From Pusillimonas sp. T2 (GTDB lineage Bacteria > Pseudomonadota > Gammaproteobacteria > Burkholderiales > Burkholderiaceae_B), in contig NZ_NIQA01000005.1 in NCBI RefSeq assembly GCF_002236805.1, forward strand, positions 1-64,000: a DNA stretch of 64,000 nt, in the 5' to 3' direction. Below, one piece after another: positions 34,061 through 43,059 of the stretch; the first letter of the stretch is position 1, and each line of letters starts with the position of its first letter. The notes beneath the pieces were generated by a model, which searched no databases, was not told where the DNA came from, and was given only the letters and a program-made list of their open reading frames with translations. Both the position numbers and the translations under genes were made by a program.

Positions 34061-34171
34061 ATGACAACCGGTGAACTGATCGTCCTAGCTTTATTCGGCA
34101 TTGGCCTTGTGTGCTCTATTACCCTGTTTGTCTGGTTGGTTCGCATGCTGCGACGCGACCGCAAGAAGTAA
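34061..34171 (+). CDS. small single-span membrane protein (36 aa)
   Basis: This short open frame lies directly after the TRAP binding-protein gene and before the terminator. A GGAG site at 34051-34054 precedes two adjacent ATGs (34058 and 34061); the second has the better six-base spacing. The product has one hydrophobic helix (residues ~5-27, LIVLALFGIGLVCSITLFVW) and ends in a highly basic tail (RMLRRDRKK), giving an inside-positive topology. Position in the operon suggests a tiny accessory subunit of the TRAP importer, but no family was recognised. Confidence 0.55.
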   Translation: MTTGELIVLALFGIGLVCSITLFVWLVRMLRRDRKK

Positions 34172-34269
34172 GTGCCTGGCGCCTGCCCAAACGGTAACAG
34201 GCGTAGCACGGCCAAAAAAGTTGTCTAGTTAGGCGATTTTCAAGGCGGTGCGGTAACGACGCTGCAATT

Positions 34270-34312
34270 AAAAAGGCCTGAACCCGCGATAAAAGCGGGT
34301 TCAGGCCTTTTT
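34270..34312. terminator. strong bidirectional intrinsic terminator
   Basis: A perfect 17-base stem (AAAAGGCCTGAACCCGC at 34271-34287 with its complement at 34295-34311, extendable by one A-T pair) closes a seven-base GATAAAA loop. A and T runs flank it on both sides. It separates the plus-strand TRAP operon from the convergent antiporter gene. Confidence 0.92.
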
Positions 34313-34329
34313 GTGTTTGGTGCTTTGGG

Positions 34330-35628
34330 TTAGTTAAATGCCTGATGTGGCAGCAGGAAGAAGAATGCTGCAATAAGCGTGGGCACCAGGGCCGAGAGCA
34401 GCAATTTCAGGGGTGAAATTGCGCCGTCTGGGAATGTGTTTTTCAGGATAGCAAAGCCAGCCGGGTTGGGGGCGTTAGCAATGACGGTTAAGCCGCCGCC
34501 GGTTACCGCACCGGCCACCAGCATATAACGCCAGATATCACTGGTGCCTTCGACCAGAGACCCCAGGTAAGTGAGCGCAGCGTTGTCAGTAAGTGCCGTC
34601 AGTGCCGTTGCACCCCAGAACAAGACCGTGGGTGAGAGGCTGCCCAGGAGGTCTTGCAGCCACCATTTTTGAAGGCCACCCAAGACGACCAGCCCCGCCA
34701 GAAAGAAGCCGACCATCAAGCCTTCTTTGATGAGCAGCGGGTTCTGGAACTTGGGGTAGGCTGCCGCATAGCCAATAAACATCATGAGCAGGCCCAGGAA
34801 CATCGCTGGGTGGTGCGCGGTAAGCACAATGGCTACCAGGAAGGCCAGGTGGATGCCCATGACCAGCGGTGGCGCAGGGGGGCGCTTTTCGGTGAAGTCG
34901 TTGGCATTGTTAACCCCCGAGCCGGTACCGATTTCTTTGGTGACCAGGTACTTGCGCACAATAAGGGTAAGCAGGGCGGCATTAAGGAACACTGCAGCTG
35001 CAGCGCGCCAGCCGAAGTGCGTCAGCATGTAGTAGGAGTCCCAGCCGAAGGTTTGGGCGACCATGAGCACGGGCGGAGCAGCATAGGCTGTGAGTACGCC
35101 GCCAATAGAGATATTGACGAACAGCACGCCCAGGGTGAGGTACTTGAACCCGGCCTGTTCAGAGCGTCGGAAATACGCATCGCGTAACAACAAGGCGGCC
35201 AGCGTCATGGCGGCAGGCTCGGTAATAAATGAGCCGGCCAGCGGCACCAGCGACATGGTGATGAAGAACATGGCGACTTCGGTGCGGATAGGCATCGCAC
35301 GGGCCAGGCCGCGTACCAACAAGCCAACCAGATCAAGAATAGGCTTGCTGGCAGCGACCACCATAATGGCGAACACAAAAGCGGGTTCGGTAAAGTTACG
35401 CGAGTCGATATAGCTGATGGCCTCTGGCGCTCCGGCCGAAATCACCATAAAGACGATCAGAACGAATGCCCAGACACCGAAAACGGCCTCGACTTCGGCC
35501 AGCATGTGCCACAACCCCGCGTGCGGGCCATGTTTGTTGGCCAACCGGGCGAAAACAGGGACAGAGAACGTGTGAATAATGGCAACGGCAAACAGAAACG
35601 TTGCCAGCGTTTCAAGGAAAGATGGCAT
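34330..35628 (-). CDS. putative Na+/H+ antiporter family membrane protein
   Basis: This 432-residue polytopic membrane protein has about eleven to twelve hydrophobic segments. Recognisable parts are EAISYIDSRNFTEPAFVFAIMVVAAS, the SLVPLAGSFITEPAAMTLAALLL motif, the LFVNISIGGVLTAYAAPPVLMVA loop and ATALTALTDNAALTYLGSLV (short forms: SFITEPAAMT, TDNAALTYLG). These match the family annotated as putative Na+/H+ antiporters (Pfam Na_H_antiport_3, from memory), related to the ion-transporter superfamily. It would exchange sodium and protons at the inner membrane, though function is little tested. It lies 11 bases after ubiA on the same strand. Confidence 0.75.
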   Translation of the reverse strand: MPSFLETLATFLFAVAIIHTFSVPVFARLANKHGPHAGLWHMLAEVEAVFGVWAFVLIVFMVISAGAPEAISYIDSRNFTEPAFVFAIMVVAASKPILDLVGLLVRGLARAMPIRTEVAMFFITMSLVPLAGSFITEPAAMTLAALLLRDAYFRRSEQAGFKYLTLGVLFVNISIGGVLTAYAAPPVLMVAQTFGWDSYYMLTHFGWRAAAAVFLNAALLTLIVRKYLVTKEIGTGSGVNNANDFTEKRPPAPPLVMGIHLAFLVAIVLTAHHPAMFLGLLMMFIGYAAAYPKFQNPLLIKEGLMVGFFLAGLVVLGGLQKWWLQDLLGSLSPTVLFWGATALTALTDNAALTYLGSLVEGTSDIWRYMLVAGAVTGGGLTVIANAPNPAGFAILKNTFPDGAISPLKLLLSALVPTLIAAFFFLLPHQAFN

Positions 35629-35639
35629 GGGTTTGACCT

Positions 35640-36566
35640 TTAGTTGATTAGGGTGCCGCCCAACGAGGCGACAATCAGTAATACACCCACCGTCATGTTC
35701 GACCGAAACAACATGAAGTTGCGGTCGGGACGGTTAAGGCTGAACACCCACATTTGCCAGGCAAGGTGAGCGGTAATGACTGCCAGGACCAAAAAATAGG
35801 CCCATGACAAATGAAGGGCAATGCCTGCGTACAGCCAAAGCAGCACAGTTGCCGCGTAAAACCCGCTGATCCATAGTTTGCCGTGCTCGCCAAAGCGCAT
35901 GGCAGTCGACTTGACCCCTAATTTGAGGTCGTCGCGTACGTCGACATAGGCGTAAATAGAGTCGTAACCTACCTGCCACAGCACGGCGCCCACCCACATG
36001 GCAATGGCGGCCAGCGGCACGATGTTTTGGGTGTCGGACCAGGCCATGAGCATGCCCCAGTTAAACCCGATGCCCAGCACAATTTGCGGCCAATAGGTAA
36101 AGCGCTTGCACAGTGGGTAAACAATGACAATGGGGACGAGCAGCACGGCCAGCCAGCGGCTGTATTCGTTAACGGCAAACAGCAACAGGCCGCACACCAC
36201 GAATTGCCCGAACAAAAACCACAGCGCATTCTTTAATGAAAGTTGTCCGCTGGTCAGTGGCCGAAAGCGCGTGCGCTCGACTTTGCTGTCGATGTCGCGG
36301 TCGAAGATATCGTTGATGGTGCACCCCACACCACGCATGAGCAGGGCGCCTAGCGAAAAGATAAAAAGGCGGAAAAGTGTAGGCCAGCCTTCGGCGGCTT
36401 GAACCAGTGCCGCCAGGCAAGGCAGAAGCGTTAACCAGGTGCCCACCGGCCTATCGAGCCGGCAAAGCCGGGCATAAGGGCCCCAGGCGGCCGGCAGGTA
36501 ATGCGCCACCCAGTCATCGTGGCGCATATCGGATAGGTCGGGTTTTGGCTGCTGCGCGCCGCTCAC
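35640..36566 (-). CDS. ubiA: 4-hydroxybenzoate polyprenyltransferase
   Basis: This 308-residue membrane prenyltransferase has eight to nine helices. It attaches the polyprenyl tail to 4-hydroxybenzoate in ubiquinone synthesis. The Mg-diphosphate motifs are NDIFDRDID in the first half and YAYVDVRDD in the second. The N-terminal region RLCRLDRPVGTWLTLLPCLAAL is typical of UbiA (core RPVGTWLTLLP). The start is GTG at 36566, overlapping the aminotransferase stop as GTGA; an internal ATG at 36527 is an alternative. Ubiquinone fits an aerobic respiratory proteobacterium. Confidence 0.94.
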   Translation of the reverse strand: MSGAQQPKPDLSDMRHDDWVAHYLPAAWGPYARLCRLDRPVGTWLTLLPCLAALVQAAEGWPTLFRLFIFSLGALLMRGVGCTINDIFDRDIDSKVERTRFRPLTSGQLSLKNALWFLFGQFVVCGLLLFAVNEYSRWLAVLLVPIVIVYPLCKRFTYWPQIVLGIGFNWGMLMAWSDTQNIVPLAAIAMWVGAVLWQVGYDSIYAYVDVRDDLKLGVKSTAMRFGEHGKLWISGFYAATVLLWLYAGIALHLSWAYFLVLAVITAHLAWQMWVFSLNRPDRNFMLFRSNMTVGVLLIVASLGGTLIN

Positions 36567-37798
36567 GCTGCTTTGCTGATGGCCGTTTCGGCGATCAGGC
36601 GGCCGAGAATTTCAATGCCTTCGCGGATGCGCTCTTCGGAGACGGTGACGAAACTGAGGCGCATGGTGTTGCGTTTTGGTTCTGCACCCGCGTAGAACGG
36701 TTCGCCGGGAACAAAGGCGACGTTTTGCTTGATGGCCCGTTCGAGGAGCTCGTAGGCATTGATGTGCTCGGGCAGCGTGACCCAAATGAACATGCCGCCT
36801 TCAGGGCGCGTCCAGTGGGCGTCTTTAGGAAAGAACTGCTGCATGGCGTCGAGCATATAGCCGCACTGTTCTTTGTAGATGTCGCGTACGGCCGGCAAAT
36901 GGAAGTTAAGGAAGCCGTCTTGAATAGCTTCGTAGACTGCCATTTGAGTGAGTGTGGCCGTGTGAAGGTCGGTGGCCTGCTTGATTTGCACCAGCTTCGA
37001 GATGATGGCCTCGGGGGCGACGATATAGCCCAGACGTAGGCCGGGTGCCAGTACTTTTGAAAAGCTGCCTAGCCGGATAACGGTTGCGCCGACTTCGCGG
37101 CCCAACCCCAGCAGGCCGGGCAGCGCTTCGCCCGCGTAGCGAAGATCACCGTACGGGTCGTCTTCGATGATGGGGACATTAGCCTGGGCACAGCGCTTAA
37201 CCAACGCTTTGCGGCGTTCGAGGTTGAGCGTCAGACCGGTGGGGTTTTGGAAATTGGGCAAAGCGTAGATGAAGCGGGCGCCCGCAACGCGTTCGTCGGT
37301 CAGGCCCTCGGGGATCAGGCCGCGTTCGTCGGTGGGGACGGCAACGTATTCGGGCTCGAATAACGAAAAGGACTGCAAGGCACCGAGGTAGCTGGGCGCC
37401 TCGACCAGGACCTTGCTGCCCGGGTCGATGAACAGTTTGCCTAGTAAGTCGAGCGCCTGTTGAGAGCCCGAAACGATAAGGACCTGATTGATGTTGACGT
37501 CGGTGGCGCCAACGCGTTTCAGGTCTTGTGTGACCCATTCGCGCAGCGGTGCGTAGCCTTCGGTGGGGCCGTACTGCAGCGCGGTGCGGCCATTGTGGCT
37601 AAGTACGCGTTCGAAGGCTGCACTGATCGTGTCAACGGGGAACCCTTTGGCTGCCGGTAACCCGCCGGCAAACGAAATAATTTCGGGGCGCTCGGTCACT
37701 TTCAAGATTTCGCGAATCGTTGAACTGGTGATTTTTTGCGCACGCTGCGAAAACGTATAGGGTTGCGTGTTGGGGTTATGGGCGTTCGAGCTCGTCAT
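36563..37798 (-). CDS. PLP-dependent aminotransferase (class I/II, 2-aminoadipate/aromatic type)
   Basis: This 411-residue fold-type I aminotransferase has NPTG (185-188), EDDPYGDLRY (212-221), and the PLP-binding Lys248 in GSFSKVLAPGLRLGY. The RPEIISFAGGLP opening and this lysine motif place it with the LysN/AadAT/MocR-like subgroup that handles 2-aminoadipate, branched-chain or aromatic amino acids. The exact substrate is open. The ATG at 37798 follows a short GCGGG site, and its end overlaps ubiA by four bases, so the two are co-transcribed. Confidence 0.87.
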   Translation of the reverse strand: MTSSNAHNPNTQPYTFSQRAQKITSSTIREILKVTERPEIISFAGGLPAAKGFPVDTISAAFERVLSHNGRTALQYGPTEGYAPLREWVTQDLKRVGATDVNINQVLIVSGSQQALDLLGKLFIDPGSKVLVEAPSYLGALQSFSLFEPEYVAVPTDERGLIPEGLTDERVAGARFIYALPNFQNPTGLTLNLERRKALVKRCAQANVPIIEDDPYGDLRYAGEALPGLLGLGREVGATVIRLGSFSKVLAPGLRLGYIVAPEAIISKLVQIKQATDLHTATLTQMAVYEAIQDGFLNFHLPAVRDIYKEQCGYMLDAMQQFFPKDAHWTRPEGGMFIWVTLPEHINAYELLERAIKQNVAFVPGEPFYAGAEPKRNTMRLSFVTVSEERIREGIEILGRLIAETAISKAA

Positions 37799-38048
37799 CC
37801 CGCATTATTCCTAAAAAAGAGGGCGTTTAGCCCTTTAGAATACTTCAACTTTGGCCGAAATGCTTGTAACTTGGCCTAGTGCCCCCATCTATGGCGTGAC
37901 AGCTTTGTCGGCCAAGCCGGCCAATCTGGGTAAATACCCGTAAAAAAAGCTAAAATCGCGTGTTTTAGGCTGCTTTGCTACAAAGCGGCCATGCGCTGGC
38001 GAAACTGCTTTTTCGCGGGCGTTCAAGTATTTTTCTGGGGTAAGTATT

Positions 38049-38354
38049 GTGCCTATTTACGCTTACAAATGCAGCGCCTGCGGCCATGCCGAAGACGTTT
38101 TGCAAAAAATTTCCGACCCGCTCTTAACTCAATGCCCTCAATGTGGGCAGGCTACCTACGCCAAACAGGTGACTGCGGCGGGTTTCCAGCTTAAAGGCTC
38201 GGGTTGGTACGTTACCGATTTCCGTGGCGGGGCCAATGCGTCGGGTGCCTCGGGCGCAGCGGCGCCCAGCGCCTCCGAGACAGCATCGTCATCCTCGACG
38301 GCAGGGACCCCTGCAGCCGCACCTGCGGCGGCGCCTGTGTCGTCGGCAACCTAG
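38049..38354 (+). CDS. FmdB-family zinc-ribbon protein
   Basis: This 101-residue protein has an N-terminal FmdB/CxxC regulatory zinc ribbon (MPIYAYKCSACGHAEDVLQKISD...LTQCPQCG), with two CxxC pairs at residues 9-12 and 30-33. It is followed by GSGWYVTDFRGG and a tail of about 40 residues made almost only of Ala, Ser, Thr and Pro. The start is GTG at 38049. FmdB proteins are widespread with no settled function. The order fmdB-like, DUF502, aspS is common in Burkholderiales, so this is probably a core operon. Confidence 0.85.
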   Translation: MPIYAYKCSACGHAEDVLQKISDPLLTQCPQCGQATYAKQVTAAGFQLKGSGWYVTDFRGGANASGASGAAAPSASETASSSSTAGTPAAAPAAAPVSSAT

Positions 38355-38360
38355 GGCCGC

Positions 38361-39065
38361 ATGCGTACATTCAAACGCTACTTTATCACCGGGCTGCTCG
38401 TCTGGATCCCGCTGGTCATCACCTTGTGGGTGTTGTCTCTGGTGTTCACCACGCTTGAAAGCGTGGTGCCCCGTTTTCTCACCTCGCAATCCTTGTTTGG
38501 TATTCAGATTCCGGGCTTCCAGCTGCTTCTCGTTTTGTTGGTGGTGTTTTTTACCGGCCTGGCCGTGGCCAATTTTATTGGCCGTGCGCTGGTCGACCGC
38601 TGGGAACGTTTGCTGGGCAAAATCCCGTTGGTACGTTCCATTTATAATTCGGTCAAGCAGGTTTCCGACACGGTGCTGTCGCCTAGTGGTCAGGCGTTTC
38701 GCGAAGCTGTGTTGGTGCAGTACCCGCGCCAAGGTGCCTGGACCATCGCCTTTTTAACCGGTGTCCCCGGGGGCGAAGTGGCCGAGCGTCTGGGCGGCGA
38801 TTATGTCAGTGTTTATGTGCCCACTACACCCAACCCAACGTCGGGCTTCTTTTTAATGATGCCTCGTGCCGACGTCCAGGTACTCGACATGAGCGTCGAT
38901 GCGGCGCTCAAGTATATTGTTTCCATGGGGGTGGTGGTGCCCGGTGCATTAAAGCCCGAACTGGAAAGCGCTGTAATCAATGCGGTGCAGGCGGCAGCAG
39001 CAGTCGGTGCAGCAGCGGCTACGCCCGAACAGAACAATAATGGCAAACCGGGGTCTGATCACTAA
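38361..39065 (+). CDS. DUF502-family membrane protein
   Basis: This 234-residue protein has two N-terminal transmembrane helices (residues ~10-30 and ~50-75). The conserved DUF502 core follows: GRALVDRWERLLGKIPLVRSIYNSVKQVSDTV (short form IPLVRSIYNSVKQ), then TPNPTSGFFLMMP and a C-terminal Ala-rich, disordered tail. The function is unknown in bacteria. Plant relatives (COV/LCV) act in vascular patterning. It starts six bases after the fmdB-like stop and precedes aspS by 53 bases. Confidence 0.88.
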   Translation: MRTFKRYFITGLLVWIPLVITLWVLSLVFTTLESVVPRFLTSQSLFGIQIPGFQLLLVLLVVFFTGLAVANFIGRALVDRWERLLGKIPLVRSIYNSVKQVSDTVLSPSGQAFREAVLVQYPRQGAWTIAFLTGVPGGEVAERLGGDYVSVYVPTTPNPTSGFFLMMPRADVQVLDMSVDAALKYIVSMGVVVPGALKPELESAVINAVQAAAAVGAAAATPEQNNNGKPGSDH

Positions 39066-39118
39066 CAGACGCTGGCCGCCGACATCAAATTTTGAATATA
39101 TAAACGGAGTATTCTTTC

Positions 39119-40915
39119 ATGCGTACGTGCTATACCGGCGAGGTGGGTCGTGCCCAACTGGGCCAAACCGTCACACTGTTTGGCTGGGTGCATCGCCGCC
39201 GCGACCATGGCGGCGTCATCTTCATCGACCTGCGCGACCGCGCCGGCCTGGCTCAGGTCGTTGTCGATCCCGATAACGTCAGTGCCTTCGAAACGGCCGA
39301 ACGCATCCGTAACGAATTTTGTGTGCGTATTACCGGCCTGGTGCGTGAGCGTCCCGAAGGCACGACCAATGCCGATCTGGCCTCGGGCGAGGTCGAAGTT
39401 CTGTGTCGTGAAATCGAAATCCTGAATGCTTCGGTCACGCCGCCGTTCCAGCTCGACGACGATAACCTGTCCGAAACGACCCGTCTTACTCATCGTGTGC
39501 TCGACCTTCGTCGCCCGCAAATGCAGCGCAATCTTATGCTGCGTTATCGCGTGTCTATCGAAGTACGTAAATACCTCGACAACCTGGGTTTCATCGATAT
39601 CGAAACCCCCATGCTGACCAAGAGCACACCCGAAGGCGCACGTGACTATCTCGTGCCTTCGCGCGTCAATGCGGGCGAGTTCTTTGCATTGCCCCAGTCG
39701 CCCCAGCTTTTCAAGCAGATGCTGATGGTGGCTGGCTTCGACCGCTACTATCAAATCACCAAGTGCTTCCGCGACGAAGACTTGCGTGCTGATCGTCAAC
39801 CCGAATTCACACAAATCGACTGCGAAACCTCCTTTCTGAACGAAGAGCAGATTCGCGAAATTTTTGAAGGCATGCTGCGTCACGTCTTCAAATCGGTCCA
39901 GAATGTCGAGTTGCCTGGGCAGTTTCCGACCATGACCTGGGCTGAGGCCATGCGTCGTTATGGTTCCGACAAGCCCGACCTGCGCGTCAAGCTCGAGTTC
40001 GTCGATGTCTCCGACCTGATGTCTGATGTCGACTTCAAGGTGTTCTCGGCGCCGGCCAACGACCCTGCTAGTCGCGTCGTTGCCTTGCGCGTACCCGGTG
40101 GTGCCAGCATGCCCCGTAGCGAAATCGATGCCTACACCAAGTTTGTTGGTATTTACGGCGCCAAGGGGCTGGCCTACATCAAGGTCAACGATGCGTCCAG
40201 CATCCCCGACGGCCTGCAGTCACCCATCGTCAAGAACATCCATAACCAGGCGCTTACGCAGCTTATCGAGCGTACCGGGGCACAAAGCGGCGATCTGATT
40301 TTCTTTGGCGCCGACAAAACCAAAGTCGTCAACGATGCCATGGGCGCGCTACGCGTCAAAATCGGTCATAGCGATTTCGGCAAGCAAAACGGCCTCTTCG
40401 AGGCTGGCTGGCAGCCGTTGTGGGTGGTTGACTTCCCCATGTTCGAATACGATCCGCAAGAAGGTCGCTACTTCGCAGCGCACCACCCGTTTACCAGCCC
40501 CAAAGACGGCCACGAAGAGCTGCTCGAGACCGATCCGGCAAGCGCGCTGGCCAAGGCTTACGACATCGTCCTGAATGGTTGGGAAATCGGCGGCGGGTCG
40601 GTACGTATTCACCGTGCAGACGTTCAAAGCAAGGTCTTCCGTGCGCTCAACATCGGGGCCGAGGAGGCCGCCGAGAAATTCGGGTTCCTGCTCGACGCCC
40701 TGCAATACGGTGCGCCGCCCCATGGCGGCGTGGCGTTTGGTCTCGACCGTCTCGTCACCATGATGACGGGCGCCGAATCCATTCGCGACGTTATTGCTTT
40801 CCCCAAAACGCAGCGCGCTCAGTGTCTGCTCACGCATGCGCCGTCGCCCGTCGACGAAAAGCAATTGCGCGAGTTGCACATTCGTTTGCGCAAGGCCGAG
40901 GCTCCGTCGTCTTAA
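39119..40915 (+). CDS. aspS: aspartyl-tRNA synthetase
   Basis: This 598-residue class II synthetase charges tRNA-Asp. It has the N-terminal OB-fold ([24 protein letters not shown]; core [11 protein letters not shown]), then class II motif 2 ([18 protein letters not shown]) and the bacterial GAD insertion. Motif 3 near the C terminus is [10 protein letters not shown]. The length is normal for bacterial AspRS. A CGGAG ribosome site precedes the ATG at 39119. Burkholderiales lacking AsnRS often use this enzyme non-discriminately for Asp-tRNA-Asn, which cannot be judged from this window. Confidence 0.97.
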   Translation: MRTCYTGEVGRAQLGQTVTLFGWVHRRRDHGGVIFIDLRDRAGLAQVVVDPDNVSAFETAERIRNEFCVRITGLVRERPEGTTNADLASGEVEVLCREIEILNASVTPPFQLDDDNLSETTRLTHRVLDLRRPQMQRNLMLRYRVSIEVRKYLDNLGFIDIETPMLTKSTPEGARDYLVPSRVNAGEFFALPQSPQLFKQMLMVAGFDRYYQITKCFRDEDLRADRQPEFTQIDCETSFLNEEQIREIFEGMLRHVFKSVQNVELPGQFPTMTWAEAMRRYGSDKPDLRVKLEFVDVSDLMSDVDFKVFSAPANDPASRVVALRVPGGASMPRSEIDAYTKFVGIYGAKGLAYIKVNDASSIPDGLQSPIVKNIHNQALTQLIERTGAQSGDLIFFGADKTKVVNDAMGALRVKIGHSDFGKQNGLFEAGWQPLWVVDFPMFEYDPQEGRYFAAHHPFTSPKDGHEELLETDPASALAKAYDIVLNGWEIGGGSVRIHRADVQSKVFRALNIGAEEAAEKFGFLLDALQYGAPPHGGVAFGLDRLVTMMTGAESIRDVIAFPKTQRAQCLLTHAPSPVDEKQLRELHIRLRKAEAPSS

Positions 40916-40937
40916 ACGACGTCGGGCCCTAACGACT

Positions 40938-41798
40938 ATGTCGGTACTTCGGGTCGTCAGCTACAACATCCATAAGGGCCGCTCTGCCACGGGCGCGCGC
41001 GAGTCCCTTTCCCAGTTGCGTCTGGGGTTGTATGGGCTGCGGCCCGATTTGCTTTTTCTGCAAGAAGTGCAGGGGCGCAATCATCGGCAAAGCGTGCTCG
41101 ACGCACAGCACGAATCGCTGGGGGCAGCCCTGGGCATGGACGTTTGCTACGGACGTAATGCCGTACGCACCCATACCGACCACGGCAATGCGCTGTTGTC
41201 GCGCTTCAGGGTGCTGAGCTACGAAAACGAAGACGTATCCGATCACCGTCTGGAGCAGCGCGGCTTGTTGCATGCTGTGGTGTCTATCAACAATACCGAT
41301 GTGCATTGCATCGTGGTGCATCTGGGTTTGTTTGCTGGCGGTCGGTCTCGTCAGGTGCTGGCGTTGGTCGAACGTATCCGGCGGCTCGTGCCTGCCGATG
41401 CGCCTCTGCTTATCGCTGGCGATTTCAACGACTGGAACAACCGCCTGGCACCGTTGTTCGTCAAGCAGTTAAATTTATACGAGGTCTTTTCGGTCGCGCC
41501 TCATGCGCCGCATACGGGTCCTTTAACCATGCCGGCGCCGCTTAAGGCCTTGGGCCAGTCGTTGCGCATGTTGGGTGGCAGCGGCGGGTTTGGCGGGCGT
41601 CCGCAAGAATTGGGTGTCGACGGCATGGCGCGCACCACGCCGCCGCCGCGTACGTTTCCTGCCGCTTTCCCGTGGTTCCGGCTCGATCGCATTTACCAGC
41701 GCGGTTTTGCCGTGCGTACGGCGCGAGTGTTGCATGGCAAACCCTGGTCGCAGTGGTCAGACCACGCGCCCATATTTACCGAGCTTGAGTTGCCTTGA
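40938..41798 (+). CDS. endonuclease/exonuclease/phosphatase family protein
   Basis: This 286-residue EEP-fold hydrolase has LRVVSYNIHKGRS at the start (Asn for metal), LFLQEVQG with the metal-binding Glu, IVVHLGLFAGGRSRQ, the GDFNDWNN motif, and SDHAPIFTELEL at the end with the catalytic Asp-His. The family cleaves phosphodiesters in nucleic acid, lipid or signalling molecules. The ATG at 40938 is used; the frame runs further upstream inside aspS. Its stop overlaps the TTG start of the cardiolipin synthase gene by three bases, and this pairing is frequent (as in E. coli ybhP-clsB), suggesting a lipid-related role. Confidence 0.9.
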   Translation: MSVLRVVSYNIHKGRSATGARESLSQLRLGLYGLRPDLLFLQEVQGRNHRQSVLDAQHESLGAALGMDVCYGRNAVRTHTDHGNALLSRFRVLSYENEDVSDHRLEQRGLLHAVVSINNTDVHCIVVHLGLFAGGRSRQVLALVERIRRLVPADAPLLIAGDFNDWNNRLAPLFVKQLNLYEVFSVAPHAPHTGPLTMPAPLKALGQSLRMLGGSGGFGGRPQELGVDGMARTTPPPRTFPAAFPWFRLDRIYQRGFAVRTARVLHGKPWSQWSDHAPIFTELELP

Positions 41799-43039
41799 GC
41801 AAGCCTGGGCCAGACCGCTACCCGGATTTTGTCCGTTGGCGCTCAGGCAACGAAGTGACACTGCTGCAGAACGGCGCCCAGTATTTTCCGGCGCTGTTTC
41901 AGGCCATAGACGGTGCGCGCTTCAGCATTCACCTCGAAACTTACATTTTCAATCTTGATGACACCGGCCTGAAGTTGCTGGCGCATTTGCGTGCGGCCTG
42001 TGAGCGTGGGGTGCGGGTGCGCGTGGTTGTCGATGGCTTTGGCAGTGCGCCCAATGCCGAAGCCATCGGGCGCGAGGTGACGCAAATGGGTGGGCGCTAC
42101 CGGGTATATCGTCCGGAGCCACAGGGTATTGAGTTTTACCGCTTCAGTTTGCGTCGTTTGAGGCGCCTGCATCGCAAGCTGGTGGTCATTGACCAGAGTG
42201 TCGCCTTTGTGGGCGGCATCAATGTCCTGGACGATCTGGTCGATGTGCCTGACGACGGGCATGGCCCCGAGCCGCGTTTCGATTTTGCCGTTAAAGTGCG
42301 CGGCCCGATTGTGCAAGACTTGTTCAAGGCGCAAAGCGACTTATGGATGCGCATGGCCTGGCGGCATCGCAGCGATTGGGCTGCGTTTTACAAGCGGGTC
42401 AGGCGCTGGCGCCGAAGGCGTGATGTTGCCTTGGAGCAGCGGTCGGGTCCGGTGCCTGGTGGCGTGCGTGCCGCCGCGCTGTTTCGAGATAACGTCCGGT
42501 TTCGCAAAGCCATCGAGTCGGCTTACATTGGCGCCATTTATCGGGCACGGCGCGATATCCTGATTGCTAATTCTTACTTCTTGCCGGGGCGCGCGCTGAA
42601 AAGAGCCCTGCAAGATGCCGCGGCCCGTGGGGTGTCTGTGCGTTTGCTGTTGCAAGGTCGGTCTGAATATACTTTGCAGTTCAGGGCGTGCCGCAGCATG
42701 TATGGCCGATTGCTCAAGCATGGTATTCGTATTTATGAATACATGCCCAGCTATTTGCACGCCAAGGTGGCCGTCATCGATGATCGCGCCATGGTGGGTT
42801 CGGCTAACATGGACCCGTTCAGTTTATTGTTGGCGCGCGAGGCCAATGTCTACGTAGACGATGCGGGTTTTGCCGCGCAACTGTGCGAACGGCTCGAGGC
42901 TCAGTTGCAGGTCAGTAGCCAGCACGTTACCCCGCTGGTCTACGAAAAGCGGTCATGGCTGACAATATTTCTTGATGCCTGTGCGCATCGCTTGTTGCGT
43001 CTGGGCGTTGCCCTGACAGGTAAATCTTCCGAATACTGA
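41795..43039 (+). CDS. clsB: cardiolipin synthase, ClsB type (phospholipase D family)
   Basis: This 414-residue phospholipase-D-superfamily enzyme has two HKD motifs: HRKLVVIDQ at 126-134 (His126, Lys128, Asp133) and HAKVAVIDDRAMVGSANMD in the C-terminal third. It would make cardiolipin from phosphatidylglycerol and a second phospholipid at the inner membrane. Like ClsB it lacks N-terminal membrane helices. The start is TTG at 41795, overlapping the stop of the EEP-family gene (TTGA). A basic patch (RVRRWRRRRD) near residue 205 could contact lipid head groups. Confidence 0.9.
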   Translation: MSKPGPDRYPDFVRWRSGNEVTLLQNGAQYFPALFQAIDGARFSIHLETYIFNLDDTGLKLLAHLRAACERGVRVRVVVDGFGSAPNAEAIGREVTQMGGRYRVYRPEPQGIEFYRFSLRRLRRLHRKLVVIDQSVAFVGGINVLDDLVDVPDDGHGPEPRFDFAVKVRGPIVQDLFKAQSDLWMRMAWRHRSDWAAFYKRVRRWRRRRDVALEQRSGPVPGGVRAAALFRDNVRFRKAIESAYIGAIYRARRDILIANSYFLPGRALKRALQDAAARGVSVRLLLQGRSEYTLQFRACRSMYGRLLKHGIRIYEYMPSYLHAKVAVIDDRAMVGSANMDPFSLLLAREANVYVDDAGFAAQLCERLEAQLQVSSQHVTPLVYEKRSWLTIFLDACAHRLLRLGVALTGKSSEY

Positions 43040-43059
43040 TTTTTTATCAAAGGTTTTTC

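Noticed and set aside
39062-39883. 273-codon open frame antisense to aspS
   Set aside because: aspS is unmistakable on the plus strand; the antisense translation matches no family known to me.
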